A DNA stretch of 64,000 nt from Endocalyx cinctus (GCA_001600455.1 BCKC01000003.1:186001-250000), one strand, 5' to 3'. Shown: positions 21,902 to 35,332, counted from the first letter of the stretch. Numbers and translations are program-made. Notes: generated from the letters alone by a model not told the origin.

Positions 21902-22849
21902 ATGGCTGAGCGGACACTCCAACAGATCCTCAGCCAGCTGAAATCGAACCCCAACCTAGCCTACCCAGACGCCAATTCCTTATTATCGAAAGCGAAAATC
22001 TGCCTCCTCCAACTCAAAGCCGCCACCCCTCTCCCCTCCACGCCGGCCGCGCACCTGGCCCTGGCGCGTGACGTTTACGAGGCCGGCGCCCTGTTCAGCA
22101 TCCGGGCGAGGGATCCCTCCGCCTTTACCCGCTACGTGTCGCAGCTAAGCCCCTTGTACGAGCTCCCTTCCTCGACCTTGCTACCGAACGTCGCCGAGCG
22201 GAACAAGGTTACCGGCCTGTACCTCTTGCTACTTCTCACTCAGGGCCGGTACGCCGAGTTCCACTCCGAGCTCGAGCAGCTGGGTACTCGCGAGGGCGGT
22301 AACACCACCGGTGGCATCGAGAATGACCGCTTCTTAGGTTATCCTATCAAATTGGAGCGGTGGCTCATGGAGGGAAGCTACGATCGGGTCTGGAAGGCTA
22401 TGAAGAGTAGGGAGGTTCCAAGCGAGGAATACGTCGTTTTCTCCGAGGTTGGTTTTTCTTCTCTCTTTTCTATTTCTATTCTTCAAACTGGATATATACC
22501 TACAAGAAACTATCCTTAACCTTTTCCGACACGAGACTAACCTATCCATCAATAGATTTTAACTTCTCAAATCCGCTCCGAGATCGCTTCTTCGTCCGAG
22601 CGTGCGTACCCCTGCCTCCCTCTTAGCAGTACAAAATCCCTCCTGTTCCTCGATTCCGAGGGCGCCGTCGTCGACTTCGCCCAGCACCGAGGTTGGATCG
22701 TCCGGGACGGTCAGATTTACTTCCCCAACAATAATAGTAACGCCAGCGCCGACGACAAAGAGCCTGTTGTCGATGACGATAAAGACTTCAGCCAGATGAT
22801 CATCGAGAATACTCTAGGTTACGCGAGAGAGCTCGAGACTATTGTTTAA
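21902..22849 (+). CDS. RPN12: 26S proteasome regulatory subunit Rpn12
   Basis: Exons 21902-22447 and 22556-22849 give 279 residues, the usual size of Rpn12 (yeast about 274). The start MAERTLQQILSQLKS sits in a strong context (CACCATGG). Recognisable parts are NKVTGLYLLLLLTQGRYAEF, YPIKLERWLMEGSYDRVWKA and the winged-helix (PCI-like, CSN8/PSMD8) C-terminal region GAVVDFAQHRGWIVRDGQIYF, ending ENTLGYARELETIV. Rpn12 is a lid subunit that completes assembly of the 19S regulatory particle. The same frame is open for 169 codons upstream to an ATG at 21395, encoding Ser/Thr/Asn/Pro-rich sequence. This could be a leader that happens to be open or an N-terminal extension; the internal start is preferred because it gives the conserved length. 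Confidence 0.92.
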
Positions 22850-23757
22850 AAAAAGGAATATCGTTGTTATCAAATATGTATACAGGAGAGAAGAGGGAAG
22901 GAGAAAGGAAAAATTGAGCTGGCAACAGGAGATCAGATAGATAGCGTGAATGTTTCTGCTTTTATAATTTTCTCCGCAAACTGGTATCAATAATTTGTTT
23001 TAATCTCTTCTGGGGATGACGGACGATAGATATCTAATCAAGCCCCCACTCAGCCAGCCGGCCGGACAAGCAAACAAAAAGAATAATAACTTAGATCTCA
23101 GTGTCACGAACGAAATGAGAACGGGAATGAGATAAACTCAAGTTTATTAAAAGAGCGTCGGTGTGTATGTTTGTATACTTACGTATGACTATCTGTTCTA
23201 AAAAGGGGAAGAAAGCCCGCTCACATAGAACACGCAATAAACAAAAAATAATGCATACTTTGCGTAATTCAACTTCGGGTATAAGAGAAACGGCCAAAAG
23301 CGAGGGGGATGAGTGATCTGAAGATAACCCTCGCCGATGTAATTTAGGAAGTATAAAAATCCTCACATCTTCTGATTTAGTCATTCAATATTCTACCATT
23401 TCACAGAGAGGCTTCTCTACGGGAAGGTTCACTTCTACACGTATACGTGTGTATGTGATGTTATGTTTATCTGTATTTCTCATATTGAATTTTCATTGTC
23501 ATTATCAACACTACATTCATCTTCTCCTATTTAGCATCTCCCCTCATATGTATGAGGGAAGATTTGTGGATTTTTCTCTAAAAGTTTAAAGTAAAAGCTT
23601 TCACTCGCGCCTTTCCTCGATTTTGTTTTTACCCTTCCTTATGTTTTGTGGTAATAGCCCTATACAGCCAAATTTCTCATCTGGCCTCGCCAACAAGCAG
23701 TCAACACCAACCACATTGAACAGGGAGGTCCCTCTCTATCTACACAAAGCCCGTCCC
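22850..23757. other. Convergent intergenic region
   Basis: Between the 3' ends of RPN12 and the coatomer gene. AT-rich with no recognised feature; a 97-codon minus frame at 23091-23384 has no protein-like character. Confidence 0.4.
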
Positions 23758-26700
23758 CTATGCAAATAATCTTAATCCGCTACCATGCTTGCCGATCTCG
23801 CAGACCTCACATACGCTACAGACGGTACCTTTGAACTTGATGTGGTATTTGGACCCGTCAAAGGCGCAAACCTCGTACGGGTCTCCGCTGTAGATAGGCG
23901 TGTGTGTGGCAGCGCAGATGTCAAATTCTGCAAACTGGTCGTACTCGATTTCTACCGCATCGTGGGGATTTCTCTCACACTGTGCTTTCGTCCGTTTGGC
24001 CTGTTATCGGGGTGAATTGTCAGTCTGAATTTTAGGAAGATCAAGTAGGATTTCGATGAAGCTTACGTTTTCAAGGATTCTCGCGGCCCCGCCATTGGCC
24101 AAAATACGATTTGCGAAGCTAAGCGCTGAGCTATAGTTTTTACTTCTCGACGCCAGGTTCATGGCATTCATGAGAGCAAGTTGCCGGTGAGGCACTTCGA
24201 TCTTAGGAATTGTAAAGTAGGCCGACAGCTCAAGGCTTCTCTTCAGTAATTCCGGGTTACCGTTTACCGTCTCAGGAGAACCTAACTTTCTCCTCGCTAG
24301 CTCGATCGACATGGCGACCACATACTCGCTAGCCGAAGCAATAAGCTTCTTGGCTTCAGCCACTTCGCTTTCGCTCGCGACAGCATTGACAAGTATGGCA
24401 TGCAGGATGCCTCTAAAGGTTACCAAACTATCCTCGAGCTTGTTCGATTTCATCGTCTCATAACCCTTCTGTAAGTCATTAGAAGCAAGGTATTCGAGAT
24501 CGCGAGGGATGATGGGAAGGACCTTTCTAAGGTCGGTCTCATCTATCGTCCGGCGGACGTAGTTAACCAGAGGTGGTAGACCAGCAGATGCAGGGAGGTA
24601 GGATTTCGATGCCGAGTATATTTCCATGAATCTCGGTTTGATCGGAGCAAAATTAACCGCGCCAATTTGTCGGTTCAGAAGGTTCATAGCAGACTCAAAC
24701 GAGCCGGCAGCAATATGGTCCGCTGCCAAAGGCGAGTTTCGAGCCCACATGTCAGCTTCGCTGCTTCCGGCGCCTCCAGCGTCGGTGCTTTCTACGTTAA
24801 CAAAGTCGCTGTCTGCTTCGGGGACGGCGTCATCACCCATGTCCCAGCCAGCAGCGTCATCGTCATCGTCGACATCCATTGCACCGTTACGTTTCGCCAC
24901 AGGTTCCTCCTCGGCATCCTCAAACCCATCAGCCGCAGCGGCAGGTTCGTCCTCAAGGCTCATTCCCTCTAATTGGCCAGCAAGAGCCTTCTCAAAGAAG
25001 GACTGTGATGTCGCTTTAGTAGGCCAGTTCGCTTTGTAAGTGGGTACAATAGGCTTCGGCGGTAGGGAAACTTCTCCAAATTTAGGGGCAGTTAACTGAT
25101 CTTCGGTGATACCGGTAACCTCCAAAATAGATTGGCATTCTTCATCGAGACCGTGAGCCTTGGCAGTCATATACGCAAGAGGGTCTAAAAATAAATGGTT
25201 AGCTTAAAGAGCTATTTCAAGTCCAAAGAGTTTGTTTACTCACATAGATCAACCTCCTTGAACATTTGTATCCTATCCTCAACCTCGCCCAGGTATAGAG
25301 CGTTCTGGAATCTGGCGGTAAAATCTCCACGATGTTCCGCAATCTTGGCCATTCTCGCAAGCTTGGAGTGATCGCCTGTCGAGAGATATAGGAACGAGAG
25401 CTTGTCGAACTGTTTCAATTTCTGATACGCCATCTCAACCACCTGATGGTTTCCGTGAGCGAGGGCCTCGGTACCTAGCCTTGTCCACAGCTGAGGTCGA
25501 TCCAATTCCTTGGCCATCTCTACTGCAACATCCAAGTTCCCGCATTCTATGGCAAGTTCAAAGCGAGTAGTCGGGTCTTGTACGAACTGCAGGGCGATCT
25601 CAGGGTAGCCTTTCTTTTGCAGGTAGGATATAATAGACTGTCCAACCAAGCTGGAGTTGCGGATGATGTGTAGCATCTCTTCGTAGTTGCGCTTGACCAA
25701 GGATAACTTAAAGCGGTACTCGGTGGGGTCGATATGGAGAATCTTCGGTTTAGCAGCACGGTCAAGACAGTAAACATTTCTACCTTTAACCCTCACAAGA
25801 TAGACTGTCTGGTCGAGAGTTCTCACGATTCCATTGTCACCGTTCATGAGCGTGTATTTCACATGGTTGAGGGTTGAGTACAAGAGAACACCGGCATCAT
25901 CCCAAGTAGCGCTCTTGATTCGGATAGTTTCGTGCAAGGTACTGATCTGCTCCAGGGTCTTTGTCACAACCGTAACATTGTGCTTACTCAGAAGCGCCGC
26001 ATGAAGACCATCATTTGACCAGACGACGTACTTAACACCGGTTACGGCGAGCTCAGCAACGCTCTTTTTCTGTTGAATGTCGTAGAGGTGGACGGCGGTG
26101 GGAGTGATGATCAACAGGTTTCCGGTACCGCCAAAGTAGATATCGGTAGTGCCAATAGGGGGTTTAAAAGATCGTGCGGTGTTGTTCGACAGGTCTTTGA
26201 TGTCGATAGTTTGCGACGAAGTATTGAGAACGGCAAAACGATTTCGAGCTACAAAAATGGCCGAGTTACCTTGTCCACGCTTCGAATCAGTAGCTTCAAG
26301 AGCCCCGGAACCGTCGCGAGGGAGGTTAATCAGTTCATAAGTGCCTCCTTCAGAGGGAGAAGTAACGAGAACAGATCGTTCGGCGGGGTTGTAAGATAAT
26401 GTCCGAGGAGGCACCCAGGCGCTCCCCAATCGCTTCAAGGACAACAGAGTCGGGCTTTCGGTATTCTTCTGGAAGTCGTACGAACGAACATGTTTTTCCT
26501 TGGTAATGAAGAACAAGGAGTTCTGGTGAACCGTAGACGCGGGACGTTCCCTTTCTAACTTGAAAACCATCACGCCGTTATCGTGACCGGCAGCAAAAAG
26601 GTTGATTTCTGGATGCGCCGCTATTACCCAAAATCGGTCGTTCTCTCTCTTGAAGGATTGAACAGCAGTACGCTTCTGAGAGTCCCATACGCGGATCGTC

Positions 26701-27764
26701 TTGTCCTCGCCGCACGACAGGATCAAGTCTTGGTGAGGATGAAATAGACAGCCGGAGGCGTTCTGGAAATGCCCACGGCACGTGTCAACCTCCCACGCCT
26801 TAGTTTCACTGAATCTCCATAATTTTACGAGGCGGTCATCACCGGCCGAGACGATATGAGGGGCGGTCGGGTGGAAAGCAACCCAATTGACACCGCGGTC
26901 ATGGCCCTCGAGTACGAATTTAACCATCGCATCGGTATTACCGAACATATCGGTTTGCTGCGCATTCGATCGAGCGACTTGGTCCTCGAAGGACATGGAG
27001 GTCGGGGCGGAGTGCTTCTTTCGTAGGCCAGATATATCCCAAACGCGGACGGATTGGTCGAGGGAAGCGGATACGACAAGGTCTTCCTTAGGATGGAACT
27101 GGGCACACATTACATAGTGGTTATGGCCGGTCATGGTGCAGACTAAAGTTTCTTGTCAGAAGAAGATAACACCGAATAATACTGGCGGGAATGGATATCT
27201 TACTCAAGGAGCGGTTCTGCCAGTTCCATATCCGAATAGTTTGATCATCAGAGGCAGAAATAATCCACGGTAATTCATGGTGGAAGAAGACGGTTCGCAC
27301 GTAATCCAAGTGTCCGTTCAAGGTAAACAGACACCGCCTCGTCTGATACGACCAGACTTTAATCTTGTAGTCGTCACCGCCAGATACGAAGAGGGGTTGC
27401 GTCTTGTGGAAGTCGATACCTCGAACGGGACCGTCGTGTTCTTCGAATCGATCAATCAAAGTTCCCATGCGGTAATCCCAGAGTTGGATGGTGGAAGAAT
27501 GAAGAGAAACGAGTATCCATGGTCTGTTGAGTATATAGATGCCAGATTATTAGTATTTGTAGTAGATATATGAGGAAAAGAAAGACAGGAAGGGGGGGGT
27601 TAATGGACCTTTTAGGGTGAAAGGCAATACCTTTCGCTCTCGAAGACTTGGACTCGAACTATAATAAGGCGAAAAATCAGTGAAATTATTCCGGTATAAG
27701 CGCGAAGTAATGAAATAGCGACAGAGTAGTTTACCTTTGTTAACATTCCAGAAGAGGCCTGCAT
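23758..27764 (-). CDS. COP1: Coatomer subunit alpha (alpha-COP)
   Basis: Six exons on the minus strand: 27764-27735, 27658-27609, 27523-27204, 27142-25244, 25184-24067 and 24000-23758, coding for 1219 residues. The N-terminus reads [20 protein letters not shown] after a short lead, followed by about seven WD40 blades ([53 protein letters not shown]). The middle has the coatomer alpha-solenoid region, and the end is the COPI C-terminal domain with Cys-rich [12 protein letters not shown] and [15 protein letters not shown]. Alpha-COP is part of the cage of COPI vesicles for Golgi-to-ER retrieval and recognises dilysine cargo tails. The second intron uses a weak donor (GTCCAT); it is required to read [13 protein letters not shown], which matches the family. 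The first two exons are only 30 and 50 bp. Confidence 0.95.
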
Positions 27765-29993
27765 TTTGTTCAAGTGGTGAGAGGCGCAGAAGCCCCTAAG
27801 GATGGGTCATGAATAAAATAAATAGACAGATATACAGCAGTGTATTTCACGAAGAAGAGGTCGAAGGAAATATTGAATTGATTGGTTTTATAGAGTAATT
27901 AATTCATGAGAGAGTTTAGAGATTTATTTGGTGTTGATGTTGGCGTTTATTGAGGCTCTCGAGAGCTTATTATGATGTAGTTTGCTTTATTGCTGTTTGC
28001 TGTCCTCTTTGGACATATTTCATGACCAAATCAATTCGTGGCCCAAAAGTGACGGTGGGACGTTGTGGATGGTGGCAGCCAGTAACTTAGGTAATTCGAG
28101 TTCTTGGCTTTCAATTAGGTATCCTCAACTTTCAAGCCCCAAGCAAGCCAAGCTACGCCTAAAACGGGTCGGAATAATAGTTTATTCGAAAGATAAAAAG
28201 GTCAAATCCAGAGTAGCTGGCAGGCTGGCTGGCTAGCTGGCTGATCTTTTTTTTTTTCTCTCCCTGGAGAGGCACTGAACTTTAGCGTTCGAACTCCCTA
28301 AACCAAACTTGTAGTGGAACCTAACTCACCGCACATACTACCTAGCAGGCCTAGGTATGTACAAGTAGGCAGACAGGGAATCCCCTAGGCGAAACAATAG
28401 GTGAAGACAGTCCCTGGTAACCCCCTTTAAGTTCCACTATCAGGTAACAGGTATAACCCTCCTATTGGATTATCGATAGCTACCCGTATAAGGACTTACA
28501 TAGTAAACCTAAGCCTGCCGCTTTTAGCTTGAGCTGGCCGATTTTGTATACATACTACTACCTACATACCAACTACCTGGGTACATATCCATAGATGTAA
28601 ACTGAAAATGAATAAGCTTGCATAACTTGAAATGTAACATGAGCTGCACGGTAAAGAGGTCGTAATGAACGGAAAAGTGGCCGTTCTTAATTGAAAAAAA
28701 GGGGGGCGACTTCTTAAGAAGTCAATCCTTAAATAAGGGAACTTTAAATAATATTAAAGTTCAAATTTATTTCAATTGGCCTTAATCTCGAGTAGGCTCG
28801 AGGGTATCGTCACGAACTTGCGAGCCCTTTCTTACGAATATATACTCAATAACTTATAAGAAAATATAATTCGAATTGTTAGTTCTCTTCCGTTATGGCC
28901 CATTGCCGCAGCGTTGAAGTCGTGAAGACGCTATGCAGCTAAGAGCTGTTATGGAAAGCCCGATATCATCAAGCAGAACTTTACACGACGGAACCGAGGA
29001 TAGCTCAGTGTTTTAACTGCTATGGGTATGAACATATTTTCAGGTACTGCGCTATGGCAGCGCGGGCTTCAGAACCGTTTTCAGGGTAAGCGTACGGTAC
29101 TATCTCGGTGGGTGATAGAAGGGTGAAAATAGCGATTTCGCAACTATCGTGGTACCTACCAACTTTGCTACTTGGATGGCAATGGTAAGACTAGCCTATT
29201 AGCCGTTGCATCAGCTACTATGTAGAGTAGCTACGGTAATTCAACGGTCCTGACATAACAATACATATCCAAGAGGTTAGAACACCATCATGAGATAGGC
29301 AGAAGGTAGATATCCATCATCCCCTAAGCCCCTACCTCAGCCTCTTAGGTCTACATATGTACGTATAAGCAAAAGCGGCGATCCTAAAAGTACACTAAAC
29401 CTGATTTGTGGTACTTTGATAAAACGTACAAGTACTACACTACGGAGTACTTGGTACTGTGTACAGTACCCTAGCAGCCCTAGCTAGGACCCTCTTATTC
29501 CCTAAAGCTATACACTCTGACACTATAATATCAATCGTTGATTGGTTCAAATCCACTTAAATGTCAATGTGTTCTCAATATTGTACCTTGGTATCCATCT
29601 TGACTCAACCAACAGACTTGGAGATAGACCAGAGCAGAAAAGAAAAAGAAAGAAAGAAAAAAGACACAACTTCTTTAAACATCCCGCTTGGTCAAGTACA
29701 CAATTGATTTGTTACAAGTCAGGCTAAATAGAGATTCATGATTATATCGCATTATTGGCTTCTTGTTTTCTTCTAATAGTTACAGAAAAAGACACATTGC
29801 ATATACTCATTTCCTCTTCTGTCTAATGTATAGCCTGTGACCTCATACAATCCTCCCACCTTAAAATCGGGAGCTTCGAGCTTCTGAGTAGACAAAGCGT
29901 TGCCACGGAGCAAAGCTAGTAGAAGTTCTTCGACTACACTCGCTCCTCATGCAGTTCTCCAATCCGGTTTACCAGTGAATCAAGTCTCATATC
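27765..29993. other. AT-rich spacer with LINE relic, divergent promoters
   Basis: Holds the likely promoter of the leftward coatomer gene, a near-palindromic CTACCTAG/CCTAGGTA cluster at 28328-28360, a decayed retroelement fragment (28934-29095, listed separately) and one exact TACGGAGTAC at 29441. The part at 28690-28900 is strongly AT-biased, as seen in old RIP-affected repeats. No intact gene is visible before 29994. Confidence 0.5.
28934..29095 (+). mobile_element. Decayed LINE ORF1 fragment with CCHC zinc knuckle
   Basis: One frame reads ELLWKARYHQAELYTTEPRI, then QCFNCYGYEHIFRYC, a CX2CX4HX4C zinc knuckle, and stops soon after at 29095. The lead-in resembles the ORF1 (gag-like) protein of fungal Tad1-clade non-LTR retrotransposons. 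A stop codon lies just upstream and neither reverse transcriptase nor endonuclease is found nearby, so this is a dead remnant. The surrounding AT-rich DNA fits repeat-induced point mutation. The family assignment is from memory of similar proteins and is tentative. Confidence 0.55.
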
Positions 29994-32900
29994 ATGTTAC
30001 GTCTATTTCAATTACCATGTGGCCTCGCCACTACCTTGTTGGCGGCTCTCTGTTTGAATGCCGGTCATGTCGATGCAAATCCTTCTGTCAACGTAGCTAT
30101 GAAAGCTGCTTTCCCTGCTCCACCTCTTCTACTTGAGCTTCTGTAAGATACTCACCCGATATTTCTACTATCCTACCCGTAGTCTGATCGTTCACTGACT
30201 GTATCTGCACCAGCGAAACTGCAGCTGGTGAAAATGCGACATCCTATTTCCCAATCCTCGATCGAATCGCCGAAGGCAAGTTCCTGGACGCAAAAACCGA
30301 TAAGGAACTTTATGAACAATTTCTTCACCTTCTCCAAGAAGACGGTCATTTCCGGACTTCGGAGGCCGTGTCCACCTTTAAGCTCGCTCTTTCCATGCGA
30401 TCTGCTGCTCCGAGGATAGAGGCGCATTACCAGTATTACGACACCGCCGTAGTGTCGTCTCTTACAGATGCAAAAGACGATTGTTCCGAATGGATACTTT
30501 CCAATGATAAGCAGTATTGTTCTGCTACCTTTGCCCAGCCTGACGGTAACATACCTGGAGAGTCGTACGTACAACGTGATACAATAATAGGATAAAATAC
30601 TGTTTGGCTAATGTAGTAGTAGACAACTTCGATCTCTACCCTTTGATCGTGTCCTGGGCAGCGGCCACGATGCAGTTCTATACGCTGATATCACAAAACC
30701 TGGATTCGGCTCTTTTCATCAGACCTTGTCGCAAATGGCCAAGAAAGGCGAGGTAGCTTATCGACTACGATATCGCATCGACAAGCGTTCGTCCAATGAA
30801 CCACTACCTGTGAACGGCTATGGAATAGAGCTTCAGCTGAAGCGGACAGACTATATTGTCATTGATGATAGAGAAGCCGAAGAAGCGAAAGCCAAGGGAG
30901 ACAATAAGGATGTCTCTGCCGAGCTAAATCTAGACCAGGATGAAGAAGTAACGGATCTCAAACCCCTTTCTAGTTCTGAGCTCTCATCTCTAGGAGTCAA
31001 AGCTGGTTCTTTCATCATGCAGAGTGATGACCCTTTTCAAACCTTGGTCAAATTAACCCAAGACTTTCCTAAATACTCAACATCTATTGCAAATCATAAT
31101 GTATCTGACTCATTCTACACCGAGTACAAATCCAGGGCTCTTATGGTGCCCGCAGGGATGAATATCTTATGGATGAATGGAATTCAACTTATTGAACGTC
31201 AAATTGATCCCTATTCTCTTATTGACGGCATCCGCCGAGAACGAGAATTCATCAAGGAAGTCATCGATCAAGGTTTGACAGGAAAGGAGGCTGTCTCTTT
31301 ATTAGGAAATCGTGAGGTTACCTTGGCAAAAGCAGATGAGAATCCTCGCAGATTCGATTGGAGAGATCAGATTGAAGATGGCCGCGTAATCATGTGGATT
31401 AACAACATAGAGAAAGACAAGAGATATGCCCAATTTCCTTCGTCACTCGCGGCAGTAAGTACATGCGAAATATCTATATCTAACTATAAGCCATGTCTCA
31501 TCGCTAACCATGGACTAGCTCATGCAAAGAACCTATATGGGACAAATCCCGCCAATCCGCAAGGACATATTCAACATAGTTATTCCAGTCGACTTCACTA
31601 AACCGGAAGACTTATACTTGGTCGTTGTTCAACTGCAGAACTTCATCAAGAGGCTTCCTATTCGATTTGGAATCGTCCCGCTTTCTCCGAACCAGAAGGC
31701 AGAGGAGAGAGCGAAATCGGCATATTATATGTTGGAAAATTATGGCTTAGCTGGCCTCATGGCTTATCTAGAAACCTTTGACGTAGAGAACCCCGGAACT
31801 CAGTCCGAAGAAGCGAGCTTCAACCAGGCTATCAAAGATCGTGCCATAAAATCTGAAGCTACGTCACTCACCTTCCAGGAAGTCCTTGATTCGGAGCAGT
31901 ACGAAAAACAGCTCAAGTTGGTAAGGCACTGGGTTTCCAGACTCAATGTCAACACTTTTCCGACTCCCATGTTCATTAATGGGCTTCCTCAGCCACGAGA
32001 GAAAAACTGGATGCAAGTAATGAGCGTCAGACTTCAGACCGATCTTCAGATGATTCAACAAGGCATCTTCATGGGGAGCGTCACCGAGGATATGTGGGTT
32101 CCGTCCATATTCTTAGAAGGTGCACTTACACGACGAAATTCTTACGTTTTCCCCGATTCCGAGAATCCTCTGAAAGTCATTGATCTCAGCCAAGTCTATG
32201 GCGAATATAGGGACCTATTCGATCGAATTCCTGTCATCGAGGCAAATGAGGACTCGAGTAGAGAGACCTGGGCAGTCATGACAGTCGTCGCGGACTTGAC
32301 CAGTGCCGCGGGTCTGCAACACCTATTGTCCGCTCTCTCTTTCCGCCGCGATAATCCAGGCGTCCGCCTAGATATTTTACACAACCCTTCCAACGTGGAA
32401 GAGGCTTACAAGATCAATTCCTTACTGGTGAAAAATGCCGAAAAGCTAATCGATATCGAAAACCTCGAGACTCTTGAAATTATTCTATCTGGTAATACTG
32501 ACGTACAAGACGATGGATTTGCTGTCGCGTGGTCGCGGTTTACCGAAGTTATCAAGCTTGCCCCCGGAGCGCAAATGGTTATAATCAATGGTCGTTTGAT
32601 TGGCCCAATCACTGAAAAGGCGCCATTCGGGGAAGATGGTTTTCAACAGCTTCTCGAGTTTGAGCAATCGACTCGGATACTACCTGTCTACAATGCGATC
32701 AAAGCCTTAGGGCTGACGGAAAAGGTCACCGACGCACTTTCAGCAGCGAAATTAACATCACTTACGGCTCTGTCGACCCTTTCGGATCTACCCGAGGGTA
32801 TATTCGAATCCGTTCCGACCTTGAGAACAAGTGTGTATGATGAATGGGAGTCGCAGTACTCTGCTATTTCTGTTGGCGACGAAGCGACTGCAAGCATTTA

Positions 32901-34638
32901 TTTCGTTTCTATACTGAACCCTGCCAGCGAGCAAGGACAGAAATGGGCACCCATTCTCAAAGTTCTGTCGGAGCTCGACGGCGTCTTTATGCGCATCTTC
33001 TTGAATCCCAAGGAAAAGTTGGAAGAGCTCCCGGTCAAACGCTTCTACAGATATCTTCTGGACTCGGAGCCATCCTTCGACGAGTCTGGAAAGGTGCTCT
33101 CTCGAACTGCGTCGTTCAAGGGACTGCCGTCCGAAGCGCTCCTCAACTTGGGCTTGGATGTACCGCCAGCGTGGCTCGTCGCAGCCAAGGAAACCGTCCA
33201 CGATATCGATAATTTGAAGCTCAGCTCGATCAAGTCAGATGTGGATGTAATTTATGAGCTCGAAAATATTCTCATCGAGGGCCACTCAAGAGAGCCAACC
33301 GGCTCTGCACCTCGAGGTGTACAGCTGGTCCTCGGGACCGAACAAGATCCTCATTTCGCCGACACGATTATCATGGCCAACCTTGGATACTTCCAGTTCA
33401 AAGCCAATCCTGGATACTATAACATTCATCTCAAGGAAGGACGAAGCTCAGATATCTTTGATATAATCAGCGTCGGATCTAAAGGTTACGAGGCGGTTCC
33501 CGGTGACGAAGGCACGGACGTTGCACTTATGGATTTCCGAGGTTCAACTCTATATCCACGACTTAAACGTAAATCGGGTATGGAGACGGCAGATGTTCTC
33601 GATACCGGCGACGATGAAAGCGGCGGAGATATTATCTCTAGGGGCCTCAAGTTTGCCGAAGGGATACTCGGTGGTTCCAAGTCGAAGACTAAGTCGGTAT
33701 CAGACGAGGTTCATGCGGAAATTAACATTTTCTCCGTTGCTAGCGGCCATCTATACGAGCGCATGCTGAACATCATGATGGTCTCGGTCATGAAGAACAC
33801 TCAGCACACGGTTAAATTTTGGTTCATCGAGCAATTCCTTTCTCCATCGTTCAAAGAGTTTATCCCTCACCTCGCGAAGGAGTACGGGTTCAAGTATGAG
33901 ATGGTTACATATAAATGGCCTCATTGGCTTCGCCAGCAGAAGGAGAAGCAACGAGAGATCTGGGGCTACAAGATCTTATTCCTCGATGTCCTCTTCCCGC
34001 TTTCTCTGGACAAGGTCATCTTCGTGGATGCCGATCAGATCGTCAGGACGGACATGATGGACTTGGTCAACCATGACTTAAAGGGTGCTCCGTACGGTTT
34101 CACGCCGATGTGCGACTCCCGTACCGAAATGGAAGGGTTCCGGTTCTGGAAGCAGGGTTACTGGGAGAACTACCTAGAGGGCGCACCGTACCACATCTCG
34201 GCTCTGTACGTAGTGGATCTGCGCCGGTTCAGGCAGCTGGCGGCGGGCGATCGTCTAAGACAGCACTACCACCAGCTCTCGGCCGATCCCAACTCACTCT
34301 CGAATCTTGATCAGGACCTGCCGAACCACATGCAGTTCAACATCCCGATCCACAGCTTACCGCAGGAGTGGCTGTGGTGCGAGACTTGGTGCAGCGACGA
34401 GAGTCTCAAAGAGGCGCGGACGATTGATCTCTGCAACAACCCGCAGACCAAGGAACCCAAACTCGACCGGGCGAGGAGACAGGTGCCCGAGTGGACGGTA
34501 TACGATGACGAGATCGCAGCTCTCGATCGACAGAGGAAGGGGTTGCCGCCCCCGCCCGCTCAGAAGGGTGAGGATGAGAAGAACACCAAGAGTAGACGGT
34601 TAGAGGAAGAGACGGCCTCGAAGAAGGATGAGTTGTAG
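29994..34638 (+). CDS. UDP-glucose:glycoprotein glucosyltransferase (UGGT)
   Basis: Four exons, 29994-30142, 30214-30564, 30623-31454 and 31519-34638, code for 1483 residues with matching phases. An N-terminal signal peptide (MLRLFQLPCGLATTLLAALC) targets the ER. The long central part contains the thioredoxin-like modules typical of UGGT, with conserved LPFDRVLGSGHDAVLYADI. The C-terminal GT24 catalytic domain starts near INIFSVASGHLYERMLNIMM and carries the DAD metal-binding motif (Asp1281-Asp1283, KVIFVDADQIVRTDMMDL), SRTEMEGFRFWKQGYW and NLDQDLPNHMQ. The protein ends KKDEL, an ER-retrieval signal. UGGT re-glucosylates misfolded N-glycoproteins so that calnexin binds them again, the central sensor of ER quality control. 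The length equals that of typical UGGT (about 1450-1500). Confidence 0.95.
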
Positions 34639-35332
34639 AGAAATCATGTCATGACAATATAAGAAGTAAAGTAGACAATATTATAACGAAAGAAAAAACT
34701 ATAGACATTCTAGATTACCTGTAATGATCCTTTGAGCCTCCTTTTGGTATACTATCATTGTCCCACATATCTACTATGATCATTCTAAAAGATGTAACTA
34801 CGTACTACCAATTCCCTTACCTCATCCAATTTACACATATAAATTTCAAGAAGCTTGGGGCTGTTCTTTTTTTTTTTTTTATCTTTATGCTGCTTGTATG
34901 TTTCGCAATAATAAATTGGACTGGTTGGTGAATAAATTTATCGAGATCGGCTCTACTCCGATCGACATAGCAGGCATGTCTAGCTACCTGTCAGCCTCTG
35001 TTATACCACTAGTATGGATATAAAGCTGCTACCCGCTACCGGAAGCTCCGAAAAAGGGACGAGTTCGGATGAAAGTTTCGGGCGGAGCTCTCCCTTTGAC
35101 CTTTTTTTTATTTTATTATTGACTCAGTTTATTCAGTATAGATTAAAGGATATATTCAAAACGGCACAGTAAATTTTACGGTATAATTTTTTATATTCGT
35201 TCTTATCCTTTAATGGATAGCAAGAGCATAAAGAGATAAACAATCACTTATAAAGTATTCGTTTTAATTTACCTACCGATAGGAAAGAACAAAAAAAAGG
35301 AAAAAGAAAAGGATATCAAAATCAAAATCAAA
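34639..35332. other. Intergenic spacer before the racemase-like gene
   Basis: AT-rich, with a T-run near 34868. Three ATCAAA units directly precede the next start codon, so the leader is A-rich. No gene was seen. Confidence 0.45.

Noticed and set aside
9931..22849. Secondary-metabolite gene cluster around the Zn2Cys6 regulator
   Set aside because: No polyketide synthase, peptide synthetase, terpene cyclase or tailoring enzymes are present; the neighbours are housekeeping genes.
29540..29562. GGTTCAAATCC word resembling a tRNA T-arm
   Set aside because: No acceptor stem, D-arm or anticodon arm can be folded around it.
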